Notes: a model not told the origin generated them from the letters alone. A DNA stretch of 64,000 nucleotides from Symbiodinium natans (GCA_905221605.1 CAJNDS010002586.1:173501-237500); one strand, 5' to 3'; positions 39,401 to 52,300 are shown, counted from the stretch's first letter. A program made the numbers and translations.

Positions 39401-42400
39401 CTTACAGCAGTACTAATGCATAACGAAACAGCTTCACTCTTTAAAAGCCAGAAGTTGATTAGAAGGAGTCCGGAAAGTAGTTGCTCGTTGCTTGACTGGA
39501 AACCCACAGTAAGTGGAATGCTCAAGTAGGTGCCACGTGCTTGATTAACTGAAGTGCTGATAAACAAGGTCAGAGTCCGAACAACAGAAGCCTCAAGTTT
39601 CCAAGGACCGTCCTTGAAACATCTGACCACATCTGTCCAGGGCTCCCATACCGAAGTCCCGTGTTCCCGGCAAGACACAAGCTGTTTCTCTGGATGTGGG
39701 GCATGGGTTTGCCGGCGTTTCAGACGCGCTATGACATGCACAAATAAATTGAAACTAGAATCGACTGATCGGCGGGAGGCGGGGGATTTGGCATGTCGGT
39801 GAAGGCTGGCGGTCTGCAGCATGTGCCGTGGTAGGAAAGAGATTCGTGTACTCGAAAAACCGATACTTGCACCGGAAGACGGAAGAACCGGATTCCCGCA
39901 GGGATTCGCGTTCGCACGGGATTCGCATAAACCGGCAACGGTCAACCCCAAGCCCCAAAACCCAAAACCCTAAAAGCCCCTTAGAACCTAAGCATCTATC
40001 TACAAACACTGAACTAAATCCTGAAAACCATACCAGAAAACCATACCAACCCTAAACCTGTCGGGAAGGCAAAGCGTGGGATACTGGGCATCAGCAGCGA
40101 GACATGCTGCTGATATTGATCTCGGCAAGCAGCGGGAAGTGGCGCATAACGCCCAGATGCATCTGCCTTCTGCACAGAGTCCTGGCCAAGGGCTTCGGTC
40201 GTGTCGGCGTGTTAGAAAGCAGAGAAGGCCGATTCGGATGCACTCCTCGGCCAAAGCCTTCTGCTCCTCATCGCTGACCTCGGATGTCTTTGGGAAAGGG
40301 ATTCCCCGCGCTTCCCAAGTGGCCCAGCCGAAGGGCCCAAATTGCTGACTTGTACTGGCACTTCGCCGCAGGACCAACATACCTCGGGAGGCAGGAAGAC
40401 GGCAAGTAGGGCAAGATGCCGGTCTCACGATTTCGGGGGTTTTGACAAGAAGTCTTCCGCTTGTTGATGCGTCCACGCTACGTCTTGCACTCCGATGCGC
40501 CAAATAAAAAGGGCTGTTCACGTCTAGTTCCTGTAAGATGCAAGCGATCCTCCAGCCCCGAACGCTCCAACATGAAGTCCTGCTGAACACCCCCTTGAAA
40601 CAAAAACTGCAGCCAGCAGCTGATCCCAGTACGCATCCAGGAGCTCTTGGTACGAGACCTGAACGGGATGTGGTATCGAATCCTGGTCGGGGGGGAGCGG
40701 GCCAAGCTCGCGAGGAAGTTGCTGGCAGCACTCGCATGATATGCAATGGTTGCTGAAGGCGACCTGACTTGCCGAATTCTACACGAGGGTCAAAACACGT
40801 ACCGTACATTGGGTCTGCGGCCCCCGATTTCATGCATCAGCGCTCGCCCTGCAAAGCCAAGTCGCAACCCTTCGCCCTTTGCGTGTCCCGCGTGCTTGAG
40901 CGCACATGGTTTTCTAATCTTTGGGTTTTGAAGCATCCCTAACAACAAGCTAGTGCAAAGCTTGCGTTCGCCCTTGCACGAGCTTGCGCACGCTCCAAGG
41001 GTGGAGTTTTCGCTAATTGCCCTCTAGTCACACGAACCTGCCAAAGAGAACAAAATTCATATTGCTGTACACTTGTACATGTTTTGCCGGCAAACGGGCT
41101 TGAGGTTGGCCAGGAAGATACCCTTCAATCATTGCTGGCTGGGATGATACCCCTCCACGCACTTGAATAAACTTCTTACGCGCTTGGCCATCCTTCCATA
41201 GGAGCATGTGTTGCTACACCCTGTCGAAGCCCATCTAAGCTCCCAAACCTGATCGTTCACCTTCCCCGCCGAAAGTTCTGACCACCAAATTAGGACAGAA
41301 TAGATTCCAAAGAGGGAGAGACCATGTGAACCCAGACGTCCAAAAGCGACGACAACTTCGCATTTTCAGAACACGGAGTTTCAAAGCGCCTGTGGGTCTA
41401 AAGCTTCGGGCGAAGCTACCAGCAATTCCATGTACACAACAGGAAGCTTCGAATTATTGCACGGCATGCTCCAAAACCGGAACAAAAACGAAGAAAAACC
41501 GAAGAGGAGGAGAAGGGGAGGCCTTCTTTAAATACTAGGATACAGTAACGCATCCATTGCATGACTTGAATCAACGTCATCACCTCGTCTAGCCAGCATG
41601 AAGCGCATGAAGTGGCATGAAGCAGCAGCAGGCCTCCTTTGGATTGTACTCCACGCGCACCGCTTCCGTATGCCCATCGCCTTTCAAGGTCAGATGTCTT
41701 AAAGACTCTACGCGCCAAATTGAGCGATGAGATGCGATGAGGGTTGCAGTTTCTAGTCCAGGCTAGCCTACCCGAACCCCGTGACAAGAGTGGGAAGAGT
41801 TCGGCAGATTTGGCCAGGAGCCCTCGAACCCTGTCCGGTGTGGGAGCGGTGCAAGGATGTGGAGCGCGATGATACTTCAGGCACAGCGGCACAGAGATCA
41901 AGGTTCAGGGCACCACAAAAAAGAGGGAAAGACGACCAGTGCCGAGCCCTGGAGCGAGGCGAATTTCTAACCTTTAAGCGGGGAGAGCTTCCTGGCTTCC
42001 TTGCTTCATCCTGCTTCCTCCACAACCTCTCCGCTCAAAGCAGTGGACCCTCGCAGACGCTGCCGTAGCTGGGCTTCGGGTTGGCCCCTCCAGTGTACCC
42101 AACCTGAGTTGCAGTCTCGAACTCCAACCCTGCATTGATTGCCATGGTTTGCCATGGCTTGCCATACTTTCCCATGCACCCACACAAGCATTAAAAGATA
42201 GAAAAAGACCGGAGACTTGAAAAGCGCACTACTCGTCTCGTGTTCAAGCAGCACGGGTGTTAGCCACGCCCTCGAGGTCATCGAAGACCTTTTTTCGAGT
42301 ATGCGGCTCAAGCTCTAAAAAGGGTTCGTGGAAACGCGAAGAAGCCGAAGAAGCCGAAGGAGCCCGAGGGCGAAGGATGCACCCAGTGTGTGCGATCACT

Positions 42401-45142
42401 CTCTACTCTCTGCGAACCCATGCCATAACCCGAGCACGATGTTCGCGTCTTAGAAGCAGCTCCGAACAAATTCCACGCATAGGACCTAAGAGTACCGAGA
42501 ACCCAGTGCATGAGACAAGTGAACCCACCGCAAAACCCCAACCCTAGTAACCCTCGGAGCAATTTGGAGCTCCCCAACCTGCTGGGGCTCCCAAAATCAG
42601 CCGAGCGCAAAGACCGCCACCTGAACACTCGTCTACGTCTACAATTTCTCAGTATGTTCTAGAGTGTTCTAGGTTCAGCACCGCAAGACTGAAATCGCTC
42701 TGCACATGAGAGGCTCTCATGCTCGGCCTCCACGGCCATGAAACGCGAGAACAGAATGCCCCGAAAGGAAAGAACTTGCACGTTCTCGGGGCCCGTTCCC
42801 GCCTTGAGCCCCGGCGCCGAGGCCTCGGCGCCCTTGGAGAGCGGCCCTGGGGTGACTGGGAGCTTTCATGAGCTTTTCACTTTTCAGATTCGCCGGCATT
42901 CCGAGAACCCGAGAAAGTTGGAGAGGGATCTCTCGCCCCGAGATGGGTTCTGCGCGTGCTCTCGGCATGTCTGCCTGGCCGGCGCGGCGTGCTGCGGCGC
43001 TCGGCGAAGCGGTGCTCCAGGGCCTGCTAAGACAACTCATGACAACTCCCCCACATAAAAACTTCTCACTGCCAGGCACATGCACCGTGATCTCGTGCAC
43101 CCGGGAGCCGCCTCCCAGTCGAAAAGCTCATCCAGGCCAGTCGCCATGGCCGAATGGGCCGATTTGGGCCGATTTGGGGCCGATTCTCTATACTGTTTGG
43201 TAAGGGCCTGAGTCTGAGGTGGTTGAAGATTCCGGACCAAGGCTTTGCACCAAGCTTGCGATTCGAGCTGAGGCTTGCTCTTGGGGTCTTGTGCTCTCTG
43301 GTGCTCTCTGGTGCTCTCTGGTCTGGTGCTCTCGCTTTTGGTTTCGACGACGCTATCATCTTGACAGAGCTAGGCCCTTTAGAGAATCGTCAAAGCAAAA
43401 GCCTGCGGCGACGAAAGGCGCTGAAACTCCAATGCTCACGCTGAGGGGAAGAGGCAGAGGGCGCGTGTCCGTCCCCCCTCCCAACCACCCATTCATGGAA
43501 GCCTGAAAAGCCTGAGAAGCCTGAGCCGCTTTGGCCATAGCCAGCCTTGGCGTCGATCTCCATGGTGATCTTCGCCTGGCCACGGCTTAGCATGTCAAAA
43601 GCGGATGGGGAGGAGGAGGAGGAGGAGCAGCAGCAGCAGCATGAGGCAGAGGACCACGCTGAATCACACGGAGGGAACCTGGAGGTTCTGCGTTTGCCGC
43701 TCCAGGGCGATGAGCTTCTTGTCCCTGGCAGGAATCTGAGTTGTGTTCTCCCGCTCAAACAGAGCTCTTTGCTGAGAGGAAAGCGTGCCGCAGCCCGAAG
43801 TGCTTTCAAGAGGCACAAGACAGGCTTCCATTGTGGGGGCCGGGAGACCCTCATATCACTGTGATGCACTCGCTAGCTTCACTCCCGTCAGCAATATCTT
43901 CTTTCTGGCTTTCCCTGTTTCTTTCCTTCTTTCGTTCATTCTTTTGAGGAGCTGCGGGCCCCGAAGGCCCTGCACGGTCCCCGCGCGCCCCACATTTCGG
44001 GGGACTTTGGCCTGAGCGCGGTGGTCAGAGGAATCCCTGAAAAGGCGTGATATTCGATTTTTGCTAGCTACCACCCCACTGCAGGTCTCCTCTCAGAAGT
44101 GTGCACTGGGGGGAAAGCATGCACAGTACGCCCCTTTTCATGAGATACACTGGCGGAAACGATTGCTGCACAAAAGGGGTCCGGTTATTCGTCCTGTCGT
44201 CTTCAGCCCGAAAGCCAACCTAAACCCCACTGCAACCTCCCCTTCAAACAACTCACTTTCTGTCTTCTCCCTGACACTCTCACTCTCACTCTCACGTCTC
44301 TCTCAAACTTCACTCCTGTGGGTCTCTCCCAACGCCTGGACGCGTTCTCCGCCTCCAGCTTCTTCAGCTCCACCTTTCTGGAAGCAGAAATGGGCCGTGG
44401 GCCCCCTCAAATCTTGAGACCTAGCTCCCTTCGCATATGCTGAGCTACAGCAAGGGGAAGGTGGGAAGGTGCCCTGTTGAGACACGAAGTGCTACGAAGG
44501 CCTGGTTGAGACGCAGGGAGTCCATGAGAGCGTAGACCTGGCTCGGGTCGACTCCCAGAAAACTTTCAAAGGGAGTACTCTTACTTCTTTCTCATTTCTC
44601 GCATCTTGCGAGTTGCTGATTGCGAGAATTCCTGGGGACCAACGGTATCACTTCTCAACCTGTCAAGAGCCGTAGTCTGCCCCGCCTTGTCGGCCGTCTC
44701 ACGACACCTTTTGGGGGGACTTTCGGGGGAGAAGGGCGCAGAAAGGCTTGCAGACAGGCTTGCAGCTCCTGCAGACACGGACTGACGCTGGCAGCTCTAG
44801 CAGGTCTAGCAGTGCACATCGCAGGGCACCTGTCTGCCGTGGTTCTGTTCTCATCTTGCAGCTGCTCGTTGGCTCCTGGTTCGATGCCACTGTGTGATTC
44901 TAGCATTGACCGTCTGCATACTGTTCCCTTCCACGCGAGCAGGGTGCCCTGTCCAGTCGGTGTGAGACTGAAAAGTTCCTGGATATGTTGTGAACACTGA
45001 GAGCATCGTGCTGTCTTTCATGAGGCCTTGAAGAGACAAACCGCCTGTGCATGTCTCTCTCTCTCTCTCTCTCTCCACACGCTAGGCCCCCAGAGGGGAG
45101 CCCGCCCCGAAGGGCGCGAGAGTCCCATGTCTTGCGTCTGCT

Positions 45143-45202
<60 letters not shown>

Positions 45203-47500
45203 TCTCTGTCTCTGTCTGTCTCTACAAGCATATCCCCCGAGGGGCTGCACCGAAGTGCGCTTGTGTCCCAAGGGTCGGTGTGCGTTGAGAGTCTTCCTTC
45301 CTTCTTGCGCACGTTAACGGACACACTACGTTGAGAGTCTCTCCCCTCTCTGTCCGTCTTGCTTTGTTCCTTTCGGTGTCTCGTTCTCCGCGATCTGTGT
45401 CTCTGAGGCCCCTGGCGTTCGGCGGTGCTCAGTGCCTTCTTGAGCGTGTCCACCTGAACCTCAAAGACGAGTTTCATGACTTTGGTGAAGCAGCGAAGCA
45501 GCACAGTTTCTCTGGAGATGGCATGAGAGGGGGGGCCGGAAGGCTTGTGGTGCTTTGCACTGTCAATAGGGTTCTCATTGGTCCAAGGTGAAGAGAACTG
45601 AACTGCCTAGCCTCAAGGGCTTCGATGGTCATCTCAAGCTGGCTGCGAGCGCGCTCGAACCTTAGCCCACAATCCCGAAAGCACCTACTTAGCATACTAG
45701 CGGCAAGACAGGCCAAGATCAAGAGAGCTTCGGCCCTACTTTGAAAGATGTGTGCAGGTTGCATAAGCTTCCCTGATTTGTGCTTCTGGTACTGTAGCTC
45801 ACTTTGAACGTGAACTCCGCAAGTAGATGCTTTCATGTTCGGAGATGATGACTTCTCCATTGCACCGATCAAGCACCGATCAAGCACCGATCACCCTCAG
45901 TCTCTGGCTTCGTGCGGCTTTCTTCATCGCCCTCAAGCTGCTTCCGCAAGGAGTCTGCAGAGCGGGCAGGTCGCATCGTATGTATGTCTACGATGAGCCA
46001 GAAAAGCGTCTCACGTGTTCAAATCTTCTAGGGCCCACCCAAGGTCCCAGTGAACGGCCCGAATTCTCTGGCAGCTCTACCATATGTGCCTCTGAACCGA
46101 AGACCTGACATGGGGCCGACTCAGTGCCTACATACATCAAAGCTAACCATGAAACAGGCTGGCCTATCTCAGCACGGATGGCTTCCACCTGCATCACGCT
46201 CTGTGGCTGGATGACATCGGTATGTCATCTCTACATATCTCTACAGGCATCACTACAGCTTGTGCATGCTCAAATGAGACACAGACAGAAGCCCTTCTTG
46301 GCTGGTCTCGCGACCTCCTCTTGCAGCGTGGAATTCTCACCCTTCAGCTGCTGCTCACGAGTTTCCTTCGGAAGAACCAGATGCAAGAGCTGGAAAAGGC
46401 CTTGGGAAAGCACAAGGACCTGATGGTCGAGTCTTGTACCATCTCGTATCTCCACTTTTCCTACGGATCAGAAGACCCCACCCAGCATCGCCCTGCTGAT
46501 CCGAAGCTCTGAAAGAACATCCAGTGCTTACGGATGGCTGGAAAGCACTCCTCGGCGACCGTGACATCAAAATCCCGAAGGAAACCGAAGCCGGACATTT
46601 CGTAGGTCCTGCTTGTGGATCCGGTTCATGTACTCCAGGTTCTTCTGCTCCACCACCTGAAGCGCCTGGCCGAGTGCCTCGATGTCGACCTGCGCAAAGG
46701 GGCAGAAGGATCGTTTAGAGGCCAAATGAGGCAAGGTGCCCCCAGGTAGCACAAGCTTTTCTTTCCTTTATGTGCACATCCCGATTCGCATCTGTGGATC
46801 AGCACTCTCACCAGGTGCTGCCCGCCAACCCCCCTCCCCCCTTCCCCTTTCCCCCACCCCTCCCCCGTGAAACACTGCGCCGCGAGCGTTGCGAGCCCTG
46901 CCAGCACAGAAGCGCGGCCAAGCGGGAAGCGCCTGCAGCTCATTGCTAAATCTCCGACAACCTTCACATCGAGATTGAACCTACGAGTACGTGTAGCATG
47001 TATATTGCCTTTATATCCTCTGCATTCCTATACTCGGACCTCTCTCTCATCTTGGCATGTCAAAGAGTGTCCCGAAAATGGAGGCCTGGCTCCACCGAGC
47101 CAGAGGGCGTCATGCCGTAGATGAAGGCGCTCCTCCTCTGGCTGGGGCTCGGGACTTGGCAAAAGCTGCACTTCGAGTCTCATGCCAGGACAGGAAAGCG
47201 ACGCGAGGACTGAGCGGATCGCACGAGGCAAATGACACCAAGATCTTCTTCCCGAAGTTCCTCAAGCTCGGAAAAATCCCAAGCGTATCGGTCCAGGCGG
47301 GTCCAGGGCCATGAGAAGTCCGAGCTGGAAGTCCGAGCTTGAAGTCCTGCCAGGCTTGGGCACTCCAGTTGAACATTGCCCATGAGAGAAAGCCGGCACT
47401 CGCTGACGCCAAAAGCCTAAGTCGGATACGTCCCTGGTCTTGGAGCGGAGAGCGATTTCTGATTCATGGGCTGGGGGGGCATGGAAACCTTCATGAAAAC
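36440..47500 (-). CDS. Gene B: large coiled-coil protein, unidentified
   Basis: This minus-strand gene is inferred from many short exons with heptad-like, Glu/Lys/Leu/Gln-rich composition and the same splice rules as GLDC. Several neighbouring exons join in phase (details in separate entries). No enzymatic domain was seen, so a structural, cytoskeletal or scaffold role is only a guess from the coiled coil. The start may be near 47463, where an ATG (MNQKSLSAPRP) follows a C-run and CAG. A candidate C terminus (WARDGAAGVAAWESLGEGAC then TGA) lies near 36469-36535. Some exons between 38.2 and 42.2 kb are probably missed. Confidence 0.5.
36850..37508 (-). CDS. Gene B exons, 3' part
   Basis: 37472-37508 reads AEKEISELNDRV (GC donor, phase 1). 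37280-37326 reads QLQTQNAYLASRVLA (GC donor). 37051-37089 reads EEEKSSLKAAVKA (GA donor). About 36850-36916 reads VEIKKVADKASAAEQRTEGG. All four join in phase into one coiled coil. Weaker pieces lie upstream at 37.63-37.75 kb (KNKKIEDNVT and MTEIDKALE). Confidence 0.6.
37990..38142 (-). CDS. Gene B exons near 38 kb
   Basis: 38094-38142 reads VLAEQERKEAEQEAQI and ends at a GC donor in phase 1. The next exon starts at 38041 and reads WACEEELVTACAIKLLFS, with the phase matching, probably ending near 37990 at GC. Both are on the minus strand. Confidence 0.55.
39021..39043. repeat. (TA)n microsatellite
   Basis: About eleven TA units. The region 38.5-42.2 kb around it holds no exon I can support, apart from a telomere-like tract and an uncertain minus-strand piece near 42.26-42.31 kb (TRKKVFDDLEG). 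Confidence 0.85.
39935..40065. repeat. Short degenerate telomere-like tract
   Basis: CCCCAAGCCCC, CCAAAACCCTAAAAGCCCC, CCTGAAAACC and AACCCTAAACC pieces occur over about 130 bases. This tract is C-strand oriented and has no G or C homopolymer beside it. Confidence 0.65.
42975..43771 (-). CDS. Gene B exons, middle part 2
   Basis: The exons are 43679-43771 (QRALFERENTTQIPARDKKL then IALERQTQNLQ; 31 codons, GT donor), 43546-43575 (AKITMEIDAK, GC donor) and 42975-43026 (QALEHRFAERRSTPRRP, GC donor). The three are in perfect phase. This is the best-supported gene B stretch. A GGA/GCA repeat (43608-43640) lies in the first intron. Confidence 0.62.
44830..45660 (-). CDS. Gene B exons, middle part 1
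   Basis: The exons are 45612-45660 (FERARSQLEMTIEALE, GC donor), about 45412-45453 (VDTLKKALSTAERQ, entering in phase 0 directly after it) and 44830-44875 (ANEQLQDENRTTAD, GT donor). A further piece, ELQACLQAF, lies near 44725-44755. All have AG acceptors followed by G and coiled-coil character. The intron between 45412 and 44875 contains long CT repeats. Confidence 0.55.
45055..45218. repeat. CT dinucleotide repeats
   Basis: Two TC runs lie at about 45055-45076 and 45145-45218, separated by about 70 bases of mixed sequence, inside a gene B intron. On the gene's own strand they are GA-rich. Confidence 0.93.
46164..47326 (-). CDS. Gene B exons, 5' part
   Basis: About 47237-47326 reads RLDRYAWDFSELEELREED. 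About 47095-47150 reads EEERLHLRHDALWLG. Then come 46609-46689 (VDIEALGQALQVVEQKNLEY then MNRIHKQ), 46315-46365 (ETREQQLKGENSTLQEE) and 46164-46188 (VEAIRAEI). The last three join without phase gaps: the first ends at a GA donor, the second at GT, the third at GC. The joined product is a continuous coiled coil. Confidence 0.6.
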
Positions 47501-48423
47501 TGTGTAAGTTCCTAGCTGACAGGCGTAGCGGCGAAACGAGAACTCCAACTGCGAAGCGCAAACCGCTTCCCAAGACTTGCTGGGATGTGGTGTACCGTCT
47601 TCTCACGCGAGTAGTTTAGAGCTGGAAGTTCGGCTCTACTCAAGTTCCAGGCATTTGCAGGCTCTTATCTCGAAGGGCACAGCCTCTGTTGACTGCTGTT
47701 CAGATGCTTAGCCTACAAAGTCGCTCGGAAGGCAAGAGCACGGTCATTGGCATCGGGGTTGGGACGGTTAGGATTAGGATGGTTAGGATGGTTAGGATGG
47801 TTGGACGGTCAGTTCTGGAGCGTAGCGGGGAAAGCCCGTGCTGTGCACTACACTGCGCGAAGTGCTGCATCGTTGGGTCCTGGTTCGAAAGATCCAACAA
47901 GAGGGCGCTTCGCAGACTGGTCCCAGTGCCCTGATGTCTCTCCTGACACAAAGCCCGAGGCCACAGGCAAACACGGACTTGATATAAATTCACAAGGCAT
48001 CCTCTTCTGGGGAAGGCATGTGCCACGAACCTGCTGAGCCTTGTGATGGCAACCTTTGGCACCCTTCTGCAAGCACAACTCGAACGGCCTCAAATCCATC
48101 GGAGGTCTCAACAGCCGACGGCCGACAGATGCAGGCCGGTCTCAGTGCAAATCAGTCGTGCCTTGGTAGCAGGGCCAGCAGGGCCAACAAACCATTACAT
48201 GATGTGCTTCCCACAAGAACCACGTGCAGCAGACGGGTGCATTGATAGATAGCTAGCGAGATAATCGGACAAAAAGTATGGTCATTTCGCGGCCCCTCGA
48301 CCCCCACCCTGCTCATGGTCCAGGTACCCCACACACCCCCCCCATCCCCCCCCCCGGCAACAAGGTCACGACACCCTCGTGCAAGATCCAACAAAGCCAA
48401 TAATTGCGATGCGAGGCTCCATT

Positions 48424-48667
48424 TTACTCCACGTCCTTCATGAACTCGACAAGCTTGGAGCGAATTGCCTGCAGGCTGAGTCCCTTTCACTGTTCTTCTT
48501 CCAGCACAAGGCTGGACTTACAGAAACGACTGCAGTTCGTCGTCATCCAGCGTCTATAAGACATAAGACATGCTCCGAACTGGTGGGATGGTTGGGTCAT
48601 TGGTGTCTGGTCCCCGACTGCCTCCGGAATGTCCAAGTCCTTGCGAACAAGAGCCGCCTCCAGGAAT
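48424..48667 (-). CDS. Gene C: last three exons and stop
   Basis: 48622-48667 (FLEAALVRKDLDIPE, GC donor), 48522-48553 (TLDDDELQSF, donor GTAAGT) and 48424-48475 (LQAIRSKLVEFMKDVE then TAA) join in exact phase. The middle and last exons are separated by a 46-base intron with canonical ends. This fixes the gene's 3' end and separates it from gene B, which begins within about the next 1 kb. Confidence 0.7.
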
Positions 48668-49257
48668 CTGTTGAAGGCTGAAGAGTTGCAGCGTGATATA
48701 TGGTACATGCGAAAAAGCTGACAGTCTGAGACAGTAGATTGACAAAGCGCATACGGGCGACACGCAGCCGATGCGCATCGGCGTGAGGAGACCTACGGAT
48801 CTGCACGAGCGCGCATGGGGGCCTTAATCTCATCCGAGGATACACGGCCATCGCCTCAGTCGCTTGCAGACTTTAGAGATGTTGCACGCTGCTTCGCACT
48901 CAGCTCGCCCTGTGAAGTCGAGTGAAGCGCTATTGCCAGGATACCACCCAACAGCCTCCTGAGGCTTTGGCCGGAAACATCCATCTTGTCCAGCAAGACA
49001 TCGAGCACCTTCATCTCCTTTAACGAGATTGTGGGGCGCTTGCCTTTAAGCATGCCTGGATATACCTGGACAATGGCATGTTGACACATCTGCCGTTGTT
49101 CTCCCAAGATGTGGGGGCCTGGAGTGAACACAAAACATCTGCCAAACTCAAATATTCGAATCCCGGACTTACCGACAAGCGTCCAACCTTTCGCTGTCTG
49201 GGAGTAGAAAAGAATGTGGCGCGCTCGAAAGCGCACGCGCGCGCACACACACACACA

Positions 49258-49312
<55 letters not shown>

Positions 49313-52300
49313 AGAACTTTCGCGGAACATGTGTGGAGAATGTGGTCAGCGCACGATGGCGGCGGCCCCTCCCCCCAAAAAATTCTCAAACGTGTGCAAA
49401 GCATTGCAAAGCTCCTCATCATCGATGTCACCGTCCTCTTGGAAAAATTCCATCCATTCCTTGGGATGCGATGCATGTGCGAGACATTGTACCAACGATC
49501 AAAACCGCCTGAGCACAAAAACGCCCTTGAGATTAGCCTAGATAGACCTGGTAAGCGTGCAGAGCTTGACACTGCTTCGCGCGTCACCAGATTCGATGGG
49601 GAATTGCCCACAAACCTTTACACTCGCGGGTCTTGCCTGCCAACCCCTCAGCATGGGCGCTTGCCACACGAGCAGAGTGCTGTACATGGGCGCTCGATAC
49701 CATTGTACAGGTCCCTTGTCGAAACACAAAGAATATTCTACCGCATGCTTTGTCCTTGGCAGACTGCACAAGTGGTCACAAGAGTACTGCGAAAATCCCG
49801 GTTGTTTTCCGGAAGGAGACGCAGAGTCAGTAGAGTCTGCACGTGGATTGTGCAGGGTTGAGAAGACAAAGAGGATGTCGTTCCGTGGGGGCCATCGTGG
49901 CCCCATGTGCCCCCCCCCAGCCACACACCGCTACTTGGACACAACGCCGAGAAGCCTCTGGACGCCAACAGTTCACGCCACGGCGCAGAGGACATTGTTG
50001 CAGTCTCAAGAAAGCAAGCATGCGTTGAGCTGAACTGGCTTCGAAGGCCCGGCTGAGACACGGGGAACGTTCCGCCATGATCCGCACAAGCTTCCGCAAC
50101 ATACCGCTACTTTGCGCGCAGGTGTCTCGTCAGAACGTTTTGGCCGAGCCGCCTCTTTTGTAAAGCCATCGCCGTCATCATCCTGTGAAGGGAAGTGGGC
50201 TGGGCTCAAATGTAGCACTGCCTACTCGTATCCCTTTGAATCTCAGCAAGTATCAGGTGTGAACGCTGCATCTGCCGGATGCTGTCAGATAGGATGTCCT
50301 CTTCCTCCAAGGCCCTCGCCGAACTGGCCTGCACACACTTGATGGCACTTGTCTGCGATGCTGATTCTGCTAGGTTGCCGCAGAGGACTTGCCGACTGCA
50401 ACCCACCCGTTTCGAAGACTTTTTGGAGCGCAAAATCTGGAAGCCCGGCCTCGGCCTTGTCCTCCGCTTTCGGCTCGCTTGGCTCGCTCGGCTCGCTAGG
50501 CTCGCTTTCCGCCTCCGCCAGCAAGCCCAACATCTTCGCCTGGAACGTCTTGGTCTCTACCCTAAACTCCCTCGGCGCAAGGCAAAAGACATAACTTCCT
50601 GCTGATACCCTCCGAGCCTGCAAAGCTGCGCTTAGATTGGGCCGCGGCGCGCTCAGGGAACTCCTGGCATCGGTTCGGGTGAGCATCACAGTTGACGCTG
50701 GTCCAGTTGTCGCTTGCATTTTTCCAAAACAAGGCAGTCCTCAGCTGCACCAGCGTCATCGTCGTCTTCTGGCTGGGCCACGGCAAGCCGGCCAATGCCT
50801 TTTTAAGCGCGAGACCCACGCAGAGCTGGGTGCATCTGCATCTCTTCACGAGATCATCACAGCACAACATAGCACAGCCCAGAAACAAAGGCGTGGAAAG
50901 ACTATGACGTGAGGAGGCGCAGAAACGGCTTCAAGGTGGTGTGTTGGTTGCCTTTACACGCACCAATATTTTAAACCCTTTTAGACTGCTTGCAAGTACA
51001 CATCGCAGTGCCCCAAGGCTGGGCCCGAGCCTTCAACCCCTTCGATCGTCTCAGTAACTGGTCTCCAGACCTCTCCCACTAGTGCTACATGCAAACCTGC
51101 TAGTCCCGAATCCTTGAGAGAGCACAGTTCCAACTAGGGCACAGCAGTCACTTCCGTCAACTCCTCCGCGCTGAAAGAGCCTCTGACCAAGGGGAGGGGT
51201 GGAGCGACATCAGGGCTCCAAAGCGATCCCAGCCCCATTGGCGCAAAGGACCCAAAACCACCACAGGTTACTGCAAAACTCGCCTTCTTCGCGGAAGAAG
51301 TCTCTCCACTCTGACAGCGTAAAGGCCCCATCCTCCGGAATGAGAGTGGCACGGATCAGACACGTAAGCTACAGCTGATCCGAATCGACATTCCTTCTGG
51401 GACCAGTATACAGTATACTAATTCGCATACAGTATACAGCATACAAGCAGTATGCAGTATACAACGATATACAACGATGCAACTATTCAACTATGCAACG
51501 ACATCTGACCACCCTTGCAAAAGGGCTGAGACAGAGTTGGGACATGCGATTGCTACTGCACTGCCTGGCTGATGCTACGCAGCAAAAATCCAAAATCCAA
51601 AAAATCCAGTCCGGATTGGAGTGATCGCTCTGCTCCGCTGCATCGCGACTGGGTGAAGCGGGAGAAACTGCAGCTGGAAGGCCCTCCTGTGCCAGGTTCG
51701 GCCGTCAGACCCTGGAAGCTTCAGAAGTGGATGGTGGAAAGAACAAACTACGAGTCACACATCGCATTCATAAACCCCGCGTCTCAGCACCGAGGTGTGC
51801 CCGAGTCCTTACCTGAAAGCTTGAGTTGCTGAACTTGGAAAGGATGCCCCGCCCTCTCCCCCCGGTCTCTTGCTTTTCATGATTGACAATGCCCTGCACC
51901 GCACCTTCCCATGGTCCACCACGGGCAACGGTGGCGTTGCCACAGATTTTGCAGGGAGTTGAGGGCCTTAGAAGGTTGCAGTTTCGGTGTGGACTTCAAC
52001 TTAAGGGAAGACCGGGCACGTTCTGCTGCGTTTAAACAAGCTTTTATTTGCTCATATTGCGTTGTGTAAAACCTTTAGGTTTCCGAGTTTGGGGCTTGGG
52101 GGCGGGGGCCGGGGGTTGAGGGTTGAGGGTTTCGGGAGGAGGGTTGAGGGGTTGTCAATTTTGGGGCTTCAGGGGCCGGGTTTAGGGCTTCAGGGGCTCA
52201 ACCAGAAAGAAGACGCCGTCAACGTAGTCAACGTACTGTGCCCCGCGTGGCTGAGACAGCTTTATGTGAACTTTCCCGACCTTGAGGTTACGGGCAACCC

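Noticed and set aside
49214-49861. 215-codon plus-strand frame starting in the CA repeat
   Set aside because: It begins in the microsatellite, runs antisense to the gene C exon at 49367-49459, and has poor composition.
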